Source: Liolophura sinensis (taxonomy: Eukaryota > Mollusca > Polyplacophora > Chitonida > Chitonidae). From it: a stretch of 64,000 bases of DNA. The notes below the pieces were generated by a model that was given only the letters and a program-made list of their open reading frames with translations, made no database searches and had not been told where the DNA came from. Location: assembly GCF_032854445.1 (NCBI RefSeq), contig NC_088300.1, forward strand, positions 69,910,984-69,974,983, written 5' to 3'. Every line of letters begins with the position of its first letter. The first letter of the stretch is position 1. Positions 1-11,000 of the stretch are shown piece after piece. The translations under genes and the position numbers were made by a program.

Positions 1-208
1 TCACCTGAAAAAATACACTTAAACTGGACTTTGAGACAGTGGCCTGTGACAGCGTTGTTTTCAGTCCTGGTAGTTTCTTCACAAACTATGAAGTCCGCTA
101 TAGAAAAGTAAACAACTTCTTAAGTTGAGTGCAGCTGAAACTTCTCACTTGTTATTAAGAATAACACATATCAGATTGAAAAGTATTTGTGTTTCAATGT
201 TTTGTCAG

Positions 209-325
209 AACTGTGATCTCTCTGGATGCGATTTACAAGAGGCTAACTTGAGGGGAGCTAATTTGAAAGGAGCTGCATTTGAGCTGATGTTGAACCCACT
301 GCACATGTCCCAGGCCGTCCGCTGA
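209..325 (+). CDS. KCTD9: KCTD9 orthologue, terminal coding exon (partial gene)
   Basis: Last coding exon of a KCTD9-type protein; the rest lies upstream of the window. KCTD9 is a BTB/POZ protein with a C-terminal pentapeptide-repeat domain; the family is linked to Cullin-3 ubiquitin ligases (family knowledge). The exon follows a good acceptor (tttgtcag ending at 208), starts in phase 0 with Asn-Cys-Asp, and reads NCDLSGCDLQEANLRGANLK followed by a tail ending in PLHMSQAVR and TGA at 323-325. The A(D/N)LxG pentapeptide pattern and the PLHMSQ-x-VR terminus match the vertebrate KCTD9 C-terminus closely. The frame is also open upstream of 209 (from 125), but that part is intron. No truncation or frameshift is visible. 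Confidence 0.93.
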   Translation, partial: NCDLSGCDLQEANLRGANLKGAAFELMLNPLHMSQAVR

Positions 326-860
326 CTCTCCAGCCAATCCACTAACACAGGTACACAGAGTATCAGGTACATGTCTCACATAGTCAGTTTGTCATATTAC
401 TCAAACTATATTCACACTTCTGTCTGTATTTTCAGCCAAGCAAGTCATGTCAGATTTCATTCACATTCAAATGCATGTTCAAGCTTCATTTTTGACCTCA
501 GTGGGTTTATTGTAGAAGTACTGTGCAACCCAGAAATAACCTTACAAAAATGCAAGCATTGAGTGTTGATTGCTGTCATCCTTGTTAAGGAGACAGGACT
601 TGAACAAGAAATGGACCTTCACTTATATTATACAGTCGTTTTTTTTATGGCATGTATGCACAGTAAGAGCATGATCGCGATAAAAGTGTTCAGCAGTTGC
701 AAAGTAATTGCTGTTCGATGTGTTTGGACGGCAGAACAGTTGGAAAAAGGGCCGCAACTTCATTTCATTTTATGCGCTCTGTTTGTCAAGTTATTCCTGG
801 GCTGTACTGTACAGTGACATGTTTAGCTTGTGCCATGTAAACAACAAGCAGAGGATCCAT

Positions 861-1068
861 GGATACTTGTGGCTTTTTTCTTGATGGTAATGTAGTTATT
901 AGGTCTTGGGCCGTACAGCAACAAGCAGGCCCTCAACTCTGAATCCAGGCATTACATGGTACGTGTCCTCCCTTGACAGTAATGTAATTAGTAGTACTTG
1001 GGCTGTAAAGCAACAAGTAGGCCCTCAACTCTGAATCCAGGCATTACATGGTACTTGTGACTTCTCTG
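861..1068. repeat. 92-bp tandem duplication (about 2.3 copies)
   Basis: The segment beginning taatgta at 888 recurs at 980. Both copies carry the shared block ggccctcaactctgaatcca and end in ggcattacatggtac. A partial unit precedes the first full one. Confidence 0.85.
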
Positions 1069-1289
1069 CTTGCTTACCTCAGTTACAGCGCCCAGTAATA
1101 TAAACTGTGAATGGTTAGCATTGGCAAGTCAGGTCACATGTATGGCTTAGCTGTGGTACATCAGGGAGTATCAAGGAGTATCATTTAAACTGAGTGACTG
1201 AAAAAGAATGTTCCCTTTTGATTTACAACAGAACATGCATATTACCTATTTCGATTAGTTCAAACAGTATAAGATATTTGATTTCATTT

Positions 1290-1449
1290 CATGCTGGCTT
1301 CCTCTTTGGTCATACATGGTACGGTTTGTCAGCAACCTGCAGATGGTCATGGGTTCCTCCAGGCCCTGCCTGATTTCTTCCCATCCTAATGCCGGCAGCC
1401 ATGGTATAAGTGAAATATTCTTGAGTATGGCGTAAAACAAATAAATATT
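1290..1449 (+). mobile_element. Mollusc-type tRNA-derived SINE, 5'-truncated
   Basis: Plus-oriented body from catgctggcttcctct through ataagtgaaatattcttgag to a short aaataaat tail. The tRNA-like head is absent. Diverged from the best copies (22668-22924 and 38203-38479). Confidence 0.8.
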
Positions 1450-2649
1450 TGTTCATGTATAATAATTGTGTTCAATGCCTTATTCAAGACAACTGGACAA
1501 TTAAATGTGTGATAAATTTGCACTAAATTGGATAAATGATTGGACTTTATTTATTGTTTATTTATTGGCATTTCTGCTGTTTTAGCCTCCCAGATCTCAA
1601 ACAGTGGAAGACAATGAGAACTTGTGGACCATTATTGCACAGTTGTTCACCAGACAAGAACATTAATATTATCAAAGGAGATATTATTAGATATACCAGT
1701 AATAGACTAAAGATGGTCACAACATCAATCCATTTCTTCCCCACCTTTATACATTTTGCTTGTTGCGATTTCATCATGTTCAAATGCCCTAAATGTTGTT
1801 GAGAATATAAATGATTGCTGTATGTAAGCACAATCAACAGAAAGTCACTGACATGATCATATTGAGAGGGGTATATTTGAAGTTGTCTAATATGCTGACT
1901 CATAAGTGTGTTACAATTACTCGCATGCTCATGAACGTTGTCAGGAATTACGTAAACTATTGTTAACCATCAAACTGTGGCCACTGTTGTGTACAGTCAA
2001 GCGTTATATTAGACAGCTAGTAGTTATTACAGGATTTTTGTAGGTTTGCCGCCGTTTTATGTTTGTTTATTACCTTGGTTATGTTATGATTTATGTTTCA
2101 CTAGTCAAATATAATATTCAAAAATTATCTTGACAATTTAAACAAAGAAAGTACAATATATTCTTGTGACAGTTTGACACATTGTGACAAAAGTGACAAA
2201 TTGAAAATGAAAACTTTTTTTTTCATTTGATTTGTTTTGTTCCTTTTTTTTGTTAAAATTACATGTTGCCATATTTATTTTAATATCCAGTATATTATTT
2301 CTTAGCACCCTGTCCTTCATTATAGTGATGAAGGAATGCCAAAAGTTCACATCATGCTTTAATAATGTGAATAGTTAAGGTTATACAAAGAATTTATAAC
2401 TAATATATGGATTTACAGTGCTGCTTACATTTGTGACGTGGACATCAAGGTTCACATGTGACATGAGAAAAATCAAAAAAATCTGTTATGTAACAAAACT
2501 AAAATCTGTCCTAAAATTGTTGACTACTTTGTAAATCTATGGTTTAAGTAATTGAATTCTAGGCCTTTGCCTCAAGAAGGTCATTGGCAGGTGTCTGTAT
2601 AAAACTCACCATCAGTACACAATTTCTGGGTCACAGAATGTTCATGTTA

Positions 2650-3835
2650 GGAAAACAGTAAAATCCCTTTGTGAGTCACGCAATGGTAGAAAAGGGGAGC
2701 AATATCCCTGTGAGGGTTACATAAACGTAGGTAAGCTGTGTAATAGTTTGTGAGTCACGTAATGTTAGGAACATGGAGCATCACCATTTGTGAGTCACAT
2801 ACTGGTAGGAAAGCAGAGCAACAACATTTGTGAGTCACATAATGGTAGGAAAGTGGAGCAACAACATTTGTTAGTCACATAATAGTAAGGAAGTGAAGCA
2901 ACAACATTTGTGAGTCACATGATGGTAGGAAAGCAGAGCAACAACATTTGTGAGTCACATAATGGTATGAAAGTGGATCAACAACATTCGTTAGTCACAT
3001 AATGGTTGGAAAGTGGAGCAACAACATTTGTCAGTCACATAATGGTATGAAAGTGGAGCAACAACATTCGTTAGTCACATAATGGTAGGAAAGTGGAGCA
3101 ACAACATTTGTCAGTCACATAATGGTAGGAAAGCAGAGCAACAACATTTGTCAGTCACATAATGGTAGGAAAGCAGAGCAACAACATTTGTCAGTCACAT
3201 AATGGTAGGAAAGTGGAGCAACAACATTTGTTAGTCACATAATAGTAAGGAAGTGAAGCAACAACATTTGTGAGTCATATAATGGTAGGAAAGTGGAGCA
3301 ACAACATTTGTATGTCACATAATGGTAGGAAAGCAGAGCAACAACATTTGTGAGTCACATAATGGTAAGAAAGTGGAGCAACAACATTTGTTAGTCACAT
3401 AATAGTAAGGAAGTGAAGCAACAACATTTGTGAGTCACATAATGGTAGGAAAGCAGAGCAACAACATTTGTGAGTCACATAATGGTAGGAAAGTGGAGCA
3501 ACAACATTCGTTAGTCACATATTGGTAGGAAAGTGGAGCAACAACATTTGTCAGTCACATAATGGTAGGAAAGCAGAGCAACAACATTTGTCAGTCACAT
3601 AATGGTAGGAAAGTGGAGCAACAACATTTGTTAGTCACGTAATAGAAAGGAAGTGAAGCAACAACATTTGTTAGTCACATAATGGTAAGAAAGTAGAGCA
3701 TCAACATTTGTTGGTCACAAAATGGTAGGAAGGCGGAGTACTATCCCTTTGAGATCACACAGGTGGGAAAGCAGAGTAACATCCCTTTGAAGAGTCAAAT
3801 TATGGCAGGAAGGCAAAGTAACATCCCTTTCTGAA
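2650..3835. repeat. 40-bp tandem array with TGAGTCA (AP-1/TRE-like) motifs
   Basis: About 28 units of a 40-bp repeat, consensus acaacatttgtgagtcacat then aatggtaggaaagtggagca. Units differ mainly at the t(g/t/c)agtcac core and at aagtgg/aagcag/aagtga, and the variants recur in runs of two or three units. Both ends decay (2650-2800 and 3720-3835). About ten units carry a perfect TGAGTCA; most others have TTAGTCA or TCAGTCA. It lies about 2.3 kb downstream of the KCTD9 stop. No ORF runs through it. Confidence 0.95.
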
Positions 3836-6061
3836 GTGATGCCATTTAATGTACTTAGCAGGACCATATCTGGGCGGTGGGTCTGTGTACATGCACATGC
3901 CACAGATAAATGGTTTCATTCTGTAACCTTACCCAAAACTGTGTATATACGTCTTGTATATTTGCACTACATTTCTCTGATATCTGACTGATCAGAAGTG
4001 TTACTTTGTTTAGCCACCATGCTGCTGATATTAGTCTTGTAAAATATTAGGCCCCCATGACTTCATTCTTCCAGTCATTCTCTACCGTGGATGGATGAGA
4101 GTATAAATATGTACTCGTACCATGTCTCAGGATTTGTGTTGACTTTTGAAGTATTATTGACAAAGCCAGTGGAAATATTACTAGGTTACATATATGATAT
4201 TAAATTAGAACAATTTAACAATAAGCAATATAAATTCATGTGTTATTCATTGCTTAACTGTGTGCCAATTTTTCTTTGAGGAAGGTTACACTATTGATTT
4301 GGATTTTACAAGTCTTCTATGACAGCATTTCTTTTGACATTATACCATTCCTTTTAAAGGAAATAAAGAATGTCATAGGCTTATACCTGTTCAAGAAGAT
4401 TGGCAACTCACAAATGTACTTGGTGTTTACAAGGATATAATGGTTGAAATAAATTTTGTATCAGAATTGTTTATCACCTTTACAGCTCATGTGTCAAAGG
4501 TTTAAGTCACTCCTGTAATCATCATAATATACGTGTAGGTTACAATCAGTGTGTAATTAGGAGACAAATGACTTCGCATCTTGAAAGAAAGAAGGAATGC
4601 ACTTTTCCAAATACAGTACTATACTAGTAATACATACATGTATACATTTACAGCTGTTATGCAGTTCAGAGTAGTCTACTCACATTCTGTTTTGTTGTAT
4701 TCATGTATATAGTTGTGACATAAGTGTGCCATGAATATGGTGTGGAATCATTTGCAGTGGTTGAAGGAGATATTATAAAACATAAAAATGTTTTACTTAA
4801 GATTAGCCATAAGTTGCCCAGTGAAGTTCAGCCATTTTAGGTGTAACAAAGATTTCAGAAAGGGCAACTATTATATGCTGATATTGTTTTTAGTATTTCC
4901 AACTTAATATGGTCTTTATGTATTTAAAATGCGTTTCTCCCCATAAAATGATACTCAAAATTGAAGAACCTGTACAAGCATCATGCTATATGTAGGCCTA
5001 CTGTGACTGAAAATGATATCTTTTAAAGTAAATGTATTATTATGTTGAATGCTTAATTTGTAGACCCATGGTTTTTGTGACCCAAACTAATAATGTCAAG
5101 GCAATCTGCCTTCATAAGATAGCCTGTTTTCCTCTCTCCAGTGTTGAAAGTATTTAAAACAAGGAGCTCATTTTCTAATTTATAACCAGGACTATTGGAC
5201 CATCGCCATTATTCACTGGTTCGATCTGTAGAAGTTAAATGTATTTTGGAGCCTCACTTAAGAGCATGAAAAGCATAGTATATAACTGCTGTACACTGAG
5301 GATTCAAACATAAACAAAATACATACCTGTTAAAAAGAAATCTGAAATATATTCTAGCCGTGGCCCTTTTTGTTTTTGACGTAAATGTTTTGATGTGGGT
5401 GATGCTAGCATTTAGCCCTATTGATCACCCATGTTCGTTTGTATGACTTGTATTTATTATTGTACAGATAAACATCCTGTGTTTCTGTTCATTTATGTGC
5501 ATTTCACTTCTTACCTACCTTAATAACTGTCAAAGATAGAGCAGCAGCAAGTGTGCATGTGGTTGAATTTGTCATTAGTTAACTTTTGTTATGCCGTTTG
5601 TGTCTGTGCACCCGTAAGTTTATATTTGATATTTAGATTTATATTCTGAAAACGTTGTGTGTTAGGGAGATTCACATGTATCGTGATCTTTTGTCTGTAC
5701 TTAAAATATATATACATTGTATTTGATGGTGCAGATGTACAGGTGGACCTATATGGCATACACAAATGTGAAATAAAATAGTGGAAATATGTAATGATTA
5801 AGTTACATGTACTTTTATTTCTTATGCATGTTTTCATTTCAACTCATCCAGTCAAGGCATTTTTCTTTACAAACAAATTATAGTGGAATTTGCGCTGTAA
5901 AGTTTGTGATAAATACTTCTAAATGTATGCCAGTACCAGTTGAACTGATGTGCACTGAGATTTAAAGTCAGCAATAAAATAATTCTGGAATTGTCAGGGC
6001 CTTTTTCTTCCTCAGTTCACCAAGATATGTCAATTATTCACCACGCTCATTAGTTGGTTGC
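3836..6061. other. A/T-rich intergenic stretch, nothing recognised
   Basis: Single-copy A/T-rich DNA with no SINE body, tandem array or splice-flanked frame that I could support. The short frames at 4091-4279 (plus) and 5589-5837 (minus) look random. Confidence 0.5.
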
Positions 6062-6422
6062 CTACAACCTCATCCACTTATCACACCCACCCCTCCGCCT
6101 CATCTGTCACAACCGCCCCTCCACCTCATCTACTCTACACCCACCCCTTTGCCTCATCCACCTATCACACCCACTCCTTCATCTCATCTGCTTAACACGC
6201 CCACTCCTATACCTCATCTACCTATCACACCCACCCCTCCGCCTCATCTATCACAACCACCCCTCCACCTCATCTACTCTTCACCCACCCCTTTGCCTCA
6301 TCCACCTATCACACCCACTCCTTCACCTCATCTACTTAACACGCCCACTCCTATACGTCATCTACCTATCACACCCACCCCTCTTCCTCATCTATCACAC
6401 ACACCTCTCCATCTCATCTAAA
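6062..6422. repeat. C/T-rich minisatellite with 144-bp higher-order unit
   Basis: Subunits of 26-30 bp, each beginning (c/t)ctcatct, are arranged in a five-subunit, 144-bp higher-order repeat present about 2.5 times. The near absence of stop trinucleotides leaves two plus frames open (to 140 codons), but the products are low-complexity His/Pro/Leu and are not credible as genes. Confidence 0.9.
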
Positions 6423-6458
6423 GTTATGAAGCTCAATAAGTATGGTGGGGCCCTCGAT

Positions 6459-6703
6459 CAGTGGCGGAGTGGTTAGCCTGCTGGCACAGCATAATGATTT
6501 GGTGTGCCTCTCGAGCTGTGAGTTCAATTCCAGCTCAGGCTGACTTTCTCTTCAGTGATACATGGGAATGTCTTTTAGCAACCTAGTGTAACGGTTGCAG
6601 TATACACGGATGGGTTCCAGGGAACTAGCCAGGCCCTGTCGCGGGCAAGTAGTAGCATATACCAGGGTAGTCGCTCACTAATCAATCGATAAAGAAATAA
6701 ATA
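6459..6703 (+). mobile_element. tRNA-headed SINE of a second family
   Basis: The head gtggcggagtggttagcctg resembles the A-box region of a Ser/Leu-type tRNA, and gagttcaattcc resembles a B box. The body differs from the common SINE here (gggttccagggaactagcc) and ends in aaagaaataaatag. No credible cloverleaf, so it is a retroposon rather than a tRNA gene. Confidence 0.7.
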
Positions 6704-7170
6704 GCCCTATGTTGACTTAAGGACCCGTTCCCTCATGTCACCTTGTCTGGATCTAGGAAGTGGAAAATATAGGACACCAACGCAAGAATTAAAAGATTAT
6801 TCAACAAGATTCCCTCATTTATTTACAATGATGTACAACGGTTCAAATGGTACTTGCATTAAACGATGTTTCTACATTGTATATGCACACGGAACACAGT
6901 ATCTGTCACCGGCGACTACAGACCACAAGCCTGTGCATTCGAGCACGATTTCACATCTGCAATGGTTATCACATATGAAAACATCACCGTGGCACACGTC
7001 TGAAATCCAATGATAGCACGAAGCACTGCCCCTCCACACACATACAGGTCATTGCCCTATAACTCTCCAGGTTAGGAATACGTTCTACAGGATGGCTTCG
7101 AGCGACAAATTAGCCAGTCTGCCCTCAGTTTATACTGTACGCGAGGATTGTGTTATTTTTACACACCGCT

Positions 7171-7322
7171 CTCCTAGCCAAGTCTCCGGCCGTAAGTGGG
7201 AAGGTGGATGGTCGTGGGTTTCCCCCGGGCTCTGCCCAATTTCCTCCCACCATAATACTCCCACCGTCGTATAAGTGAAATATTCTTGAGTACGGCGTAA
7301 AACACCAATCAAATAAATAGAT
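7171..7322 (+). mobile_element. Common SINE body, 5'-truncated
   Basis: Contains tctccggccgtaagtgggaa, then gtcgtgggtttcccccgggc, ccaccataat and ataagtgaaatattcttgag, ending caatcaaataaatagata. The internal gcaacctgcgga segment is deleted. Confidence 0.85.
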
Positions 7323-7575
7323 AGATCCTAGCCAATACTTTCTCCCTATAAATCCTGTAGAGGTTTCGAATAGGTCCGCGCGCAAACTGTTCGCAAAACC
7401 TTTCAAGCCTCCAAGGTCTTCGGCACGGAACTACGGTGCCTGCCTGCAACACCCTGCCGCTTGAGGCTTAGGGACACAGGAGGAAATGTTCGCTGAACGT
7501 CCCTGCCACATGCGTCACATTAGGATGGTGGTGAACGGGCAGGCATCATTTTGCCTGCATGGTTTCATTCACAAA

Positions 7576-7642
7576 GGTGGCTGCAGTCATATAAGGAAAA
7601 TATTCTTCAGTACGGCGTACAAAACCAATCAAATAAATAAGT
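7576..7642 (+). mobile_element. SINE 3' tail fragment
   Basis: Only the 3' end remains: ataaggaaaatattcttcag, tacggcgtac, then ccaatcaaataaataa. Confidence 0.7.
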
Positions 7643-7910
7643 CCAGTTCGAGTTATTATACCGTACCAGTATATCCTACTGCTTTACCGGTAGCCTACGC
7701 CTTATCAGACCAGATGACTACCGGTATCTGGAAATCTTCCTATCTATTTGGTTGGACTACATTATAACAATTTCTGTTTGTATTGCACCTTTTTTTTTTT
7801 TACTTCAACATTTTTTTCAAAATCTTTGCTTTATCAAATACCTCTTCTGTTTGAGCGAATGTGCTTGCTGGAACATCTAGTTCCAGCCTGTCGATTTTTT
7901 TTATGCACCA

Positions 7911-7977
7911 TGGCTTGACCGCAAATTGTTGGACTCAATCAGATCGTATCTTACAAACCTGGCCGTTTCGTCCAATC
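7911..7977 (+). promoter_or_regulatory. Promoter-like module at the duplication edge
   Basis: Segment from tggcttgaccgcaaattgtt to a CCAAT motif (cgtccaatc). It lies 58 bp upstream of the candidate ATG at 8035. Its first ~45 bases recur inverted at 36888-36935 with few mismatches, where they again precede a candidate gene in the same relative orientation. It could be a conserved promoter element or just a dispersed repeat; function is inferred from position only. Confidence 0.4.
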
Positions 7978-8034
7978 ACAGCAGTTCTTACTCAGGCACT
8001 CGGGTCGATCATTGGCACATGTAACTTCAGTTCA

Positions 8035-11000
8035 ATGGAAGGTGTTGCTACATCAGCTGATGTAAGCTCACTTATTTTTACTATTTTTTAGGTAAAATTT
8101 TATACGCATCATAATTAATCCAAACAGTGCTCGCCAATCTATGAATTACGCTTGCCATTCTGTGCCATTTGAGTTCATCAGTGTACAATGTAGGCTAATT
8201 ACAACAGCGCAAACTGTCAAAGTTGTTGTTGTGCTCTTTATTTTAGCAATGTTAGTGCATGACGTACTCATCCTCAGTATTTAATAAGTCCAACTTAGTA
8301 GTTGCAAACGTAAAGTTGGTGGTAGCTCTGTGTGGCTAGGTTTGTGCAGAAATATATGTAAGCATTTACTTTCCCAGCACTCTTTGGTTCTCAGTGTGCT
8401 ATCCTCAACACACTGGTGTTGTCCACAGTTAGCCCGAGACCTCGGTCTAAGAGTGGCTTATATATACTGGACCGCTAGCCATCCTTAGCCCGAGAGTTGT
8501 CTGCACCCGATTTCGGAATATTGCTTACAAAGAGCTACAACCTCATTCAATTCAAATGCATGCGTTTTAGATTCGTCCTGAATACACATAAAGCACGGCT
8601 ATTCTGAAAGCTAAAATATTTACGCACATCTTGCCACAGCCGCTACTCGCCTTTACATCCCCACTCTCCTGTAAATCTTAGCTGAAGTCAAAAATATGGT
8701 TATATTTGGCAGGTCGCCATGCGCTGGCATGTTTTTAAAATCTGGGTTAGCGAGGCACGCTTGCGCAGCAGTGGATAACCTTTCCGGAAAATTTCCGGAA
8801 ATTGAAATTCTGACGACTTGCCAGCTGTTGCTGTCAACAGCAAATGGTAACAGTCAGGGAGCGTTTTGTCTTTTCTGACGTACCTGCCACATCCTTTGGC
8901 AAAAAACTATCAAGGCCTTCACGCACCGTAATGCCTATGGTACCCAATTTTGAATGGAGCGGATGTCGAAGGTAACCCACGTTTTTCATTTGCTAAAAAA
9001 ATAATTTTAATCTGATAGTTTGCACAAACTGTGAGGTCTGTCATTTTGTGCCATAGGCTTCTGTCAAATTTGAATCTCCTCAGTCATATGGCTTTGTGCC
9101 TGTCAGAACTGACAGCCAGCTCAAAACATAGTGACGTAATGAAAGGTCAACCATGAATGCACATGGGCGGGTAGCAGTAACATGGTTTTGTAGGTCAAAA
9201 TGTCAACACGGCATGTGAGCGTAAGTCACAACTGTGAATTATCTTAGATTTACTGGCCGTAAAGGGTACAGAATGTTGGAAAACTTGGCAGAGGATGACT
9301 CGGTGAACATAATTCATTGGAGTTTTGTCCTGTTAATGCATGTACTGGTACATTTTGCACAGATTTTTGTTGCGCGTAGTTTCTCCGCGGTTGGCTATTT
9401 TTACATACCACTGTTTTAACCTGGATGACTCCTCGGCTGTGATCTATGCCTAACCCCATATTAAAAGATCACAGCCGAGATCCTTGCCTAGTTCGCAGTA
9501 GGCCCAGTGTATGATGTGGTTGCTCGTAATGCCTGTCCTTTTCTGCGACCGATGTATGTCAGTTTAGTGATATGCTACGTTTTGGAAGTGTGCACTGCAC
9601 CCTTACTTCTATGTGTACATCACCTACTGGCATCATCTGCCACTCATGCACCATGTTTCAAATTTCAGTATAATCACTCGGAAGTACTTCTTTACATGCA
9701 TGTTAAATTTCTGTTTGTGCAACCCATCAAACCTACAGCCATTGCATATGTCACATATCCTTTTTTTAATACCATTGAAACAAGATTGGCCTTCTTGTCT
9801 GAGGGAGTTAGGACGCCAGTGCTGCCATGTGACCCAGTCGCTAAGAGATCAACTCTAGTTCATGCTGGCTTCCTCTCTGGCCGTACATGAGCAGGTCTTC
9901 CAGCAACCTGCGCATGGTTGTGGGTTTCCTCCTCACTCTGCCCAGTTTCCTCCCACCATAATGCTGTACTGGAATGCTCTTGAGCGTCAAACACCAATGA
10001 AATAAATAAATTTATCATTTATACAGTATGCCAACAACATGCACCATTTCCAGCATGCACTTGTTCCCTTCTTTAAATGTTGCGTGCATCAAGTTCCCAT
10101 AACATTCCCCTAATGCATGTTTATGTTATGCCATTCTCGGCTTCACACTGTCTCAAAAATGCATTTGTGTAAAACCTCTAATTGTGTTTTTGTGTATGGT
10201 TAGCAAAAACAGAATGCTGTGAAGTACTTAATTTTTGCATAGAACTAATTTTCGTATCAATAATTTACCGCAAAAAATAATTTCAGCGAAAAATATCCAA
10301 TATTGAATGATGTGCTACAGGTCGAAGGTAAATTATGGTTTAAATATGTACAAACTCTGATGCTAAGGCTTTGTTGGTATAAAACAAAGTGGGAGTTCAT
10401 TCGTCTGTAGTTAGATTAGTCTTCACTGTGCCAGTAAAGTGAAAGAAAAGTACATTCTAGCATGTGCTGGCTTCTAATGAATGTCGCTGTGATAAGCGCT
10501 ATGTCATTAGCTGTGTCTCTCTTGTGATCCAATAAGTTCTAACAAACTGTGAAGTGTGTATAACACAATGGCCGTTTGACAGCTACAGCAATGTTTGCGG
10601 TTTCTAACCTGCTACAGAGGACGATTAAAACTGAAAACAGTGCAAAACTTACCGTGTTGCTTGATAAAGAATGAGTGATTGGCGCCGATAATGGTGAATT
10701 CACATGTTTTGAAGTAAACTGCTCAAAAGGTGACAGGTCACTTTGCCAGAAGTTGATGAGTACTTTAAAAGTACTCATCAGTGAATCAAAAAGAAGTGAC
10801 ACCTGTTTGAGTACTGCTCACAGTAGGTGCGAAGATAATCTTCTTACGTAGTGTTAAAGCATCCCCCATTGTTTTAATCTATGATCCAGATCACAAGGAT
10901 TAGTGACACTGCAGGAAACAAAGGAGAATTAAAGCCACCCATGATGATTCAGGTTTGACGTGCTTGAATAATTTGGGCCATATCTTGGAAAATTTAAGAT

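Larger units (their letters stand above)
326..2647. other. 3' flank / likely 3' UTR of KCTD9, no other gene seen
   Basis: Downstream of the KCTD9 stop. It holds a 92-bp direct duplication (861-1068) and a SINE (1290-1449); the remainder is A/T-rich single-copy sequence. The end of the 3' UTR cannot be fixed because several AATAAA-like hexamers occur. Open frames at 371-562, 563-817 and 1536-1802 show no recognisable protein features. Confidence 0.6.
6704..7905. other. Intergenic stretch with SINE fragments
   Basis: Holds SINE pieces at 7171-7322 and 7576-7642 and a T-rich run near 7790. No supported gene. It ends abruptly where the 25-kb duplicated block starts; the sequence left of 7906 is unrelated to that left of 38966. 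Confidence 0.55.

Noticed and set aside
125-208. N-terminal part of the 125-325 frame as KCTD9 coding
   Set aside because: It lies before the splice acceptor and does not resemble KCTD9; the exon begins at 209.
2650-3835. CRISPR-like array
   Set aside because: Whole units repeat with no unique spacers, and the genome is eukaryotic; it is a minisatellite.
6054-6476. 140-codon and 90-codon overlapping plus frames
   Set aside because: They are the C/T-rich minisatellite read in two frames; low-complexity products without start context or homology.
9507-9890. 127-codon plus frame (also 40567-40950)
   Set aside because: It runs into a SINE, has no splice or domain support, and overlaps a second open frame; probably chance.
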